64,000 nucleotides of DNA, taken from the NCBI RefSeq assembly GCF_963678635.1, contig NC_087070.1, positions 36,583,109 to 36,647,108 of the forward strand, read 5' to 3'. This DNA is from Symsagittifera roscoffensis (Eukaryota; Xenacoelomorpha; Acoela; Convolutidae). Shown one piece after another: positions 57,405 through 64,000 of this stretch. The notes below the pieces were generated by a model. It worked only from the letters and a program-made list of their open reading frames with translations, had not been told where the DNA came from and did no database searches. The position numbers and the translations under genes are program-made. Position 1 is the first letter of the stretch. Each line of letters begins with the position of its first letter.

Positions 57405-59084
57405 TACAGACAATTTTTCATCTAAGTTTCCATCGTGCAATGTTCTTGTGATTCGATTGTTCAAATTATGCTGGTAGTTAAGATAATCGCAATGTTCTTG
57501 GCACAGTGAGTAGCACTGGTAATTGATTGGCAGCACAACGGAGTTCTACTCCATATTGGAACTTAAAATCAAGAATTGACATTACAGTGATGCACTTGTG
57601 AAGAGGTAAAGCAAAGCGGGCAAACAGCAAAAAACCAGGAACCCTGACTGCTCCATCAAGCCTGCACTTGGTTTGTCTACGCTCTTTTGTTTTTCACATT
57701 TGCCAAAAAATTCAATTGCTTTTTCTCGACAATAGGTAGCAACTAGTGAAATTTTGTTTTCAAAAACACATCATAAAAACATCTAATTCGACAAGCTGGA
57801 GCTAACTTTTTGAAAAAACCAAGTACTACAGAGCATACAAGTATCTGGAAACAAAATTATCTGTTTTACATAAAATCTTTCAATTTCCGCAAAAACTACA
57901 CTGTTTGGATGCGATTGCAGAGTTGTCTAGATAAACGAAAGAAATTGTCTACATATAAGCAAAAAACTAGAAAATCTGTTTCCATTGAAATAACAAAAGC
58001 GTTCGAAACGCTCGCTTAGTTCAATTTGCTTAAAAGGTAGAATTGTGCGGTGGTGGTTGTAGTGATTTAATTAAAAGGTACTTGAAGCAACGTATGCAAA
58101 TTGCTAAAAATAAAAATACCCAATTATTTGGATAAATTTAAACTTTATAGCCTCTTTTTCTCAATTAACATGAGGATTTGAAAAAAGTTCGCAAGACCAG
58201 CAATCTTTTCGTGGATGGTTTTGACGTTCTCTCGATTAATTCTGAATTGTCCTCTCAATTATTTCAATCACGAACTCAACGGTCTACAGATCGGTTAATT
58301 TTTAATATTGTATCGCTCAATACTAATATTACTGTTTACTTTATTTTATCAGAAAATTTTGATTTTTTTTTTATATATCTATGATTAATAAAACTCTTAA
58401 AAATGCTTCACCACACTAATATCTTGATGTTTACTTGGATTCTCAACTTACCTCTGCATCCCGTTTAGAATTATGCTACAAATCTTACTTAACTTGGTGA
58501 TATCGTTTCTAAAAGAACTCAATGTGTTCTATATAAAGTACTACTCAAATGCTATTGCATCAGCCACAAATTGTTTTTGCCGCTTCTTGTTATTCAAAAA
58601 TTGTATTGCGAATTTTTGAAAAAAAAAACTAAAATTTTTCGCTTATATTTTCAAAAGAAAATATTTAATGGTTCATGAGCAAAATGTATACAGGCTGATC
58701 AATTTGGTTCTTTGTCTGGTCCTCACTGAGAAACATTTTTGAATAATACATGCCAATTTGAAACTTCTGCGTGTTCGAAACGACAAGCCAGTTTGAATCT
58801 TTTCAAAGAACAAATCACGGAAGCAAAATTCAAACAGTATCATTTACTCACCGGGGGCTCTTAGTTATTAATTTTACCAATTTACATTTGCAAGATTTTT
58901 TGAATGGCAGTTTTGCTTTGTAATTTTTTGGAATGAGGAAACTAGACAAGTAGCTGTTTATTTGCTTTGCAAGTTGCTTCAGTCATTGCTTTAAATGTTG
59001 TGTTTATTTCGATTGAGTCGATTGATTGATACTGTTCACGAAGAACATTTCTTGACGCATTAGCTCTAAATTGCTCATTTTAAC
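57405..59084. other. No recognisable gene
   Basis: AT-rich. Short + frames at 57810-58019 and 58178-58384 are charged but have no recognised family. A minus-strand donor-like GCAGAG|GTAAGTTG near 58452 and CCCG|GTGAGTAAA near 58850 were seen without a convincing exon chain. Confidence 0.3.
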
Positions 59085-59514
59085 CAGGGGCGGATTTAGG
59101 GGGGGGCGGGGGGCGGACGTCCCCCCTCAGGGATTCGACCCCCTGCCGACCCAAAGGGTCCCCCCTTTGATACTTTTTCAGAAATCCATTTTTGGCCGAC
59201 CGACCCTAAAATTTTTCTAAAGGCGCCTTTGGCGCCAATATATACTTACTTTGAGGGGGAGCGCGCGCCAAAAAAACGCGATTTTTTTGTCAAAATTTTT
59301 CAAAAATTGCCCAAAAACGGCTTTTTTAACTATTTTTTCAAAAATTTGCCTGCGCCGAAGAAAATTTAGCCGCCAAAGTAGGGGCAAAACAGTGCTTTGG
59401 GAGAGCTCGCAAAATCAATTTGGTCGACCTAAAAAAAAAAAAGGTCAAAAAAATTTTGGAAAATTTTTTGAAAATCCGCCCCCCCCCCTCGAGAAAATCC
59501 TAGATCCGCCCCTG
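59085..59514 (+). mobile_element. hAT-type MITE (CAGGGGCGGAT ends), copy 1
   Basis: The exact 8-bp target duplication ATTTTAAC is at 59077-59084 and 59515-59522. Ends are CAGGGGCGGATTTAG and its inverse CTAGATCCGCCCCTG. 8-bp duplications with CAGGGG ends are typical of hAT elements. Internal sequence is C/G-run-rich near the left end (GGGGCGGACGTCCCCCC) and poly-A/T in the middle. There is no transposase; the 121-aa frame inside is low complexity. Confidence 0.85.
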
Positions 59515-59522
59515 ATTTTAAC

Positions 59523-61720
59523 CCTCTTTGTTGATACAATTTTATTCCAAATTTTGTTGCGAAAGTTACGGAATATTTATGCTCGGGGTGTTTTTTTTCC
59601 TTCAGACAGATTTTGACTTTTTAACTAAGATTTTTTGACGGAATTTCTTTATATCAGCAAAAAAGTATTGTTGTCCTGAGCTCAAATTTGAAAAGATATT
59701 TTACCTGAGATCATTTTTCATAAAACTATGAGGGTTTTAAAATTGTCAGGATGGCCAGTTTGGGACAATTAACGCGCGATATATTTCGCGCTAATATTGC
59801 CTAAGCGGAAATTGATTACCTTGTAGAAATTGGTCCAAATTGGTTGAAACACTCTTTTTGTCATAATTTCTACGTTACTAGAAGCGAAATTTATCACTTT
59901 ATACTTTATATGTCGTGTGGGAGGATGATTTAAACAAACTCGAAGTTTGTGTAATTTTTTTTTCAAAAAATTCATCATTTTTTCTAAAGCGAACACTGGC
60001 CATTAATTATAGACTTAATTATAAACCATTAATTACAGACCATTAATTACAGACCATTAATTACAGTCCTTTATAGACCATTAATTACAGTCTGAACATT
60101 CAGGGTTTTGCCCTGATATGAGCAGTCTTGTTGTTCCGACTTTCGATACGAAAGTAACGGAATATTTGTGCTCGGGGTGGGTTTTTTTTTTCTTCAGACA
60201 AAATTCGACTTTTTAACTAGCCATTTTTGACGGAATTTTTTTTTATATCATTGAAAAGGTATTGTTGTCCTGAGCTCAAATTTGAAAAGATATTTCACCT
60301 GTGATCATTTTTCGTAAAGTTATGAGGGTTTAAAGATTGCCATTTTGGCCATTTTGACCAATTTGGGACAATTAACGCGCGATATATTTCGCGCTAATAT
60401 TGCCTAAGCGGAAATTGATTACCTTGTAGAAATTGGTCCAAGTTGGTTGAAACACTCTTTTTGTCATAATTTCTACGTTACTAGAAGCGAAATTTATCAC
60501 TTTATACTTTATATGTCTTGCGGAAGGATGATTTAAACAAACTCGAAGTTTGTGTAATTTTTTTTTCAAAAAATTCATCATTTTTTCTAAAGCGAACACT
60601 GGCCATTAATTATAGACTTAATTATAAACCATTAATTACAGACCATTAATTACAGACCATTAATTACAGTCCTTTATAGACCATTAATTACAGTCTGAAC
60701 ATTCAGGGTTTTGCCCTGATATGAGCAGTCTTGTTGTTCCGACTTTCGATACGAAAGTAACGGAATATTTGTGCTCGGGGTGGGTTTTTTTTTTTCTTCA
60801 GACAAATTTCGACTTTTTAACTAGCCATTTTTGACGGAATTTTTTTATATCATTGAAAAGGTATTGTTGTCCTGAGCTCAAATTTGAAAAGATATTTCAC
60901 CTGTGATCATTTTTCGTAAAGTTATGAGGGTTTAAAGATTGCCATTTTGGCCATTTTGACCAATTTGGGACAATTAACGCGCGATATAATTCGCGCTATT
61001 AACGCGTAAGCGGAGATTTAATCCGTCTTATAAATCGTTCCAAATTAGTTGAACGAAGCTTATTTGCCATAATTGATTTGTTACAAGGAACGAAATATCT
61101 TTTTTTGTACTTTATATGGCGTGTGGAGGATGATTTTCATAAAAATTTTCAAATTTTAGAAAAAAAAAATTTTCATTTTATTTTATTTCATTTGATTTTT
61201 TTATGTTATTACTGCTGCTCCATAAAACTTAAAAGGCAGTCGGAACATTCAAGGCTTCGCCCTGATACGAGCAGTTTTGTTGTTCTTGTTGTTCCGACTT
61301 TCGATACGAAAGTAACGAAGTATTTGTGCTCGGGAGGGTTTTTTCTTCAGACAAATTTCGACTTTCTAACTAGTAATTTTTGACAAGATTTTTTTATATC
61401 ATTCAAAAAGTATTGTTGTCCTGAGCTTAAATTTGAAAAGATATTTTACCTGTGGTGATTTTTCGTAAAGTTTTGGGGGTTTAAAGATAGCCATTTTGGC
61501 CACTTTGGGACAATTAACGCGCGATATGTTTCGCGCTATTAACGCGCGATATGTTTCGCGCTATTAACGCGTAAGCGGAGATTTAATCCGTCATAGAAAT
61601 CGTTCCAAATTGGTTGAAAGAAGCTTGTTTGACATAATTGATTTGTTACAAAGAGCAAAATCTTTTCTTTTGTTGTTTATATCGCGTGTGGAGGGATGAG
61701 TTTTATAGAACAAATTTCAA
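59523..61720 (+). repeat. Four-unit tandem array, ~0.6-kb units
   Basis: Units begin near 59523, 60121, 60724 and 61270. GACAATTAACGCGCGATAT recurs at 59763, 60367, 60969 and 61509 (offsets about 604, 602 and 540). Units 1 and 2, and units 2 and 3, are nearly identical over long stretches. Each unit start holds a hairpin, TTCCG-ACTTTCG-ATA-CGAAAGT-AA-CGGAA (60134-60162 in unit 2). The mid-unit has an imperfect palindrome around CGCGCGATATATTTCGCGC. Units 1 and 2 also carry a short ACCATTAATTACAG sub-array (about 60025-60085 and 60628-60690). Minus-strand frames of 75 aa repeat with the units and are not evidence of a gene. Confidence 0.85.
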
Positions 61721-61977
61721 ATTTAAAAAAAAATCAGAGATGCGAATAGAGGTGAATAGAGATGCGAAAACAATCCAGCAAAGAAATAAACGATATGTTT
61801 TAAAGAGTATGGTTAGCAAAACAATATCTGAATATAGCAACAAATTTTGCCTTACCTTACTTGAGTTCTAAAACTAGTTGCCTTCAAATTCTCGAACAAA
61901 CAATAAACCTCACAATATTAACAACCCTTCTTCATTTGTGGTTGTAACACCCTCAATATAACCACCTTACTTAACCA

Positions 61978-62324
61978 TATAAAGCCCCATACCTAGATTT
62001 AATCCCATTTTAGCTCATTTACACTTCCGAGAAGGTTTTCGCAAAAATGTATGCCCTTCTTTCGTGAGTTTTTGTCCGGGGTGGCTCACTCATAGAGTAA
62101 TTTCAGATAAGGTACACCGTCTGTTCGTCACGCTATCTTATTTTCGGCCGGATAGAATCGTGCGATTTCTTAGTCTAATACCGATCTTAATCTTACTCTT
62201 TTATCTTCTAGTCTCAATAGATCTAGTGTATACTGGTATTTGCGAGTTAGATATCTGGAACTGTTCTGAAGGAGAACGTCTGTCTTCTAAGTTATATTTT
62301 TTTCTTCTGTTGCTGAAACTATGA
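61978..62324 (+). other. TATA-like box and open, compositionally distinct segment
   Basis: TATAAAG at 61978-61984 is followed about 30 bp later by CCCATTTTAG, then a non-repetitive, less AT-biased stretch open in one frame for about 100 codons to 62322 (HLHFREGFRKNVCPSF..., then DKVHRLFVTLSYFRPDRIV). A hydrophobic segment (LSLIPILILLFYLLVSI) lies inside. The only close ATG (62047) is in a different frame and stops after six codons. It could be a promoter with a first exon, an internal exon, or neither. Confidence 0.2.
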
Positions 62325-62359
62325 ATAATTTCAGCGTTACAACTAGATATGGATCATGA

Positions 62360-62830
62360 TCACGCACAGTTGACAAAGATTCAATCAACAGAAAAGTGGT
62401 ATGAATTTTTTGCAAAAACTTCAAGTTTCGAAGATAAACAATGTATGTCACTGACTCTCTTTGTCTTTCAACAACATTTTATGATCTACTTTTTTCAATA
62501 AAATTATTTTAATTTGAGAAAACTGGCTCAAAAGGTAAAGCTTTCATCCGCTAGGAAATTTAAAGTTTCAAATTCAATTTTGAAACGAACTAGATCACAT
62601 CACGTTTTTTGTAATTTTTATACTTTTGCACTTGTTTAGTGAATTTGCTTTATTTTTAACCACGGAAATGAACGGAACTTGTGAATAAAATGAAGATGAA
62701 ATTGCAAGAAAAATAATTGATCATTACTAACATAAAGAACAAACAAAAAATCCTCAAGACCCATATAAAAGCCTTTACTGTATTCATTGACTCTTAAAAC
62801 AATAAAAATTAAAAAGGTTTGCAGCTTAAT
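62360..62830 (-). repeat. Dispersed repeat family B, copy 9, inverted
   Basis: On the minus strand it reads AACGTGATGTGATCTAGTTC, AAATTTCCTAGCGGATGAAA, CTTTTGAGCCAGTTTTCTC, with GAGTCAATGAATACAGTAAA and TTTATATGGGTC at its start. This is the only family B copy on minus in the window and it lies beyond the RBMS 3' end. Confidence 0.65.
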
Positions 62831-63046
62831 TTCTCAATAGTCTTTTTATTGGTTATATAAAGAGGCGTGGCTTAAGCCCATGGTTTTCAAAATTGTATGA
62901 AAATAAGCATTTACAAAATTGTCATTAATAGATGACAATTTTCAGTCGCTTTGGGTATCAATTGGATCACCGCTAAAATCAACCTTCCAATTCATTGCTA
63001 CCACGTTATTGCAACAAAATATTTAGCGAAAGTGGTCGTGTGCTCA
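62831..63046. other. No recognisable feature
   Basis: Short unique spacer. No frame or repeat was recognised. Confidence 0.35.
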
Positions 63047-63533
63047 CAGGAGCGGGATCTACTTAACCATCCCCCCCCCCTATGGTACCTACTTAAGAAT
63101 CTCCACCCCTATAAATAAATACAGTGAATTAGCACTGAGCTTTCTATTGAGAATTATAATTTTGCTGCACTCTGATTGGTTGAAAAATCGACCATTTTGA
63201 CCTACTTAACAATCTCCCCCCTTTCTTGAAAGGGGTGGAGATTGTTAAGTAGATCCCAGGAGCGGATCTAGCATTTTCTCGAGTGGCGGATTTTCAAAAA
63301 ATTTTCGACAATTTTGAGGACCTTTTTTTTAGGTCCACCAAATTGATTTTCACTAAAGCACTAAAAAGACGCTGTTTGGGCACTTTTGAAAAAACAGGTC
63401 AAAAAAGCCGTTTTTGGAAAATTTTGACGCCTTTAGAAAAATTTTAGGGTCGGTTTGCCTTTGGGTTGGCAGGGGTCGAATCACTAAGAAAAAGCGTCCG
63501 CCTGCCCCAACCCCCCCCCTAAATCCGCCCCTG
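63047..63533 (-). mobile_element. hAT-type MITE (CAGGGGCGGAT ends), copy 2, interrupted
   Basis: Runs in the opposite orientation to the copy at 59085 (GGGTCGGTTTGCCTTTGGG, CAGGGGTCGAATCACT and CCGCCTGCCCCAACCCCCCC mirror its left part). Ends are CAGGAGCG and ATCCGCCCCTG. The 202-bp element at 63055-63256 is inserted 8 bp from its left end. No clear duplication flanks this copy. Confidence 0.75.
63055..63256 (+). mobile_element. MITE of the GGATCTACTTAAC family, copy 2 (nested)
   Basis: The exact 8-bp duplication CAGGAGCG is at 63047-63054 and 63257-63264. Ends are GGATCTACTTAACCATC and GATTGTTAAGTAGATCC. It also has internal CCTACTTAAGAATCTCC and CCTACTTAACAATCTCC, so the end motif recurs inside. 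It is younger than the hAT-type MITE that hosts it. Confidence 0.85.
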
Positions 63534-64000
63534 TGCTATTAATTAACATGCTCGGGCAAATCAAACCTCTAAATTTTTATATCAAAAAACCATAAGTTTT
63601 CCTATTAAACACTGCAAAAAAAAGCTAATTAGTTTTTTTCATTGTGAAACAATATCATGCTCTTGAAGATGACAGTACGGTTTTTTATTACTTGTGCTTA
63701 CGTCCAATTTTCGGTCACGTAAAAAACAGATAGATAAATATTTGTTCGGTATCCCGGAAATCTACTACTCGATAGACCTAATCTTAACTTTTAAAAAAAA
63801 ATTATCCTTAAGAAACTAGTCCCTTGATACTCCATCAACTTGCACTTGCCATCAGTTTCAATTCTCAAGCCTATGATTTTACCGTATAAAAACGAGGATA
63901 GCCGGTTACTGTGCAAAAAGCCCAGAATGTTCCGAGCATAGTCTTACAAAAATACAACAAAGCTTTTTTTTAAATTATTGCCGTTTTTTTCGGCGTGGTG
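63534..64000 (-). repeat. Right window end with inverted family C fragment
   Basis: At about 63885-63945 the minus strand reads GCTCGGAACATTCTGGGCTT, then TTTGCACAGTAACCGGCTAT, the 3' block of family C. The rest is unassigned AT-rich DNA. Confidence 0.5.

Noticed and set aside
59251-59616. 121-codon + frame
   Set aside because: Spans most of a hAT-type MITE and its flank, with homopolymer-coded runs; not a transposase.
60025-60085. CRISPR-like short repeats (ACCATTAATTACAG)
   Set aside because: The copies are directly adjacent, with no unique spacers, within a eukaryotic tandem array.
60090-60165. Hammerhead ribozyme at tandem-unit starts (CTGATATGAG ... CGAAAG)
   Set aside because: The core should read CTGANGA; an extra two bases interrupt it in every unit, and no matching cleavage-site helix was found.
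59769-60599. Two nearly identical 75-codon minus frames
   Set aside because: They are one frame duplicated with the ~0.6-kb tandem unit. The DNA identity explains the match and there is no sign of codon-level selection.
62047-62067. ATG after the TATA-like box as a protein start
   Set aside because: It stops after six codons, and using the GTGAGT at 62064 with the nearest acceptor also leads straight to a stop.

Overview
This is AT-rich (roughly two-thirds A+T), gene-poor, repeat-dense DNA from a metazoan nuclear genome. That call rests on two recognisable animal genes on the + strand: an importin-alpha of the KPNA2-like group (5264-10416, three coding exons) and an RBMS/alan-shepard type RNA-binding protein with two RRMs (52481-54549, two coding exons seen). 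The phylum cannot be fixed from the sequence. All intron junctions used for these two genes are GT-AG.

Layout. 1-3.8 kb is unannotated DNA carrying a scattered CCCTCCGGATTG-type motif and strong small hairpins. 3.8-4.7 kb is a copy of an element built from ~167-bp tandem units. 4.84-10.8 kb holds a small mitochondrial-looking protein gene followed about 0.2 kb later by importin-alpha, whose 3.3-kb first intron is packed with tRNA-derived SINEs. 10.9-14.5 kb has a dimeric SINE and a decayed LINE (ORF1 relic, endonuclease relic) that was interrupted by a 1.04-kb palindromic-ended DNA element. 14.5-52.4 kb is almost all non-coding: SINEs, two dispersed repeat families (here called B and C), foldback elements, MITEs, tandem arrays, and a few weak exon candidates. 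52.4-54.6 kb is the RBMS gene. 55.6-56.5 kb has a two-exon candidate on the minus strand, convergent to RBMS. 57-64 kb carries two hAT-type MITEs (one with a second MITE nested inside), a four-copy ~0.6-kb tandem array, and inverted copies of families B and C.

Two global patterns stand out. First, acceptor-like sites (TTTCAG) lie only 6, 28 and 24 nt upstream of the three supported start codons, and the first two genes are closely spaced. This fits spliced-leader trans-splicing, or else 5'-UTR introns. Second, recognised copies of families B and C and the SINEs lie on + between importin-alpha and RBMS, while the recognised B and C copies past the RBMS 3' end lie on minus. This suggests orientation follows host transcription.

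The two named host proteins act separately: one imports nuclear proteins, the other binds single-stranded nucleic acid. No shared pathway is implied. Repeat family names B and C are labels for this report only. All homology calls were made by eye.
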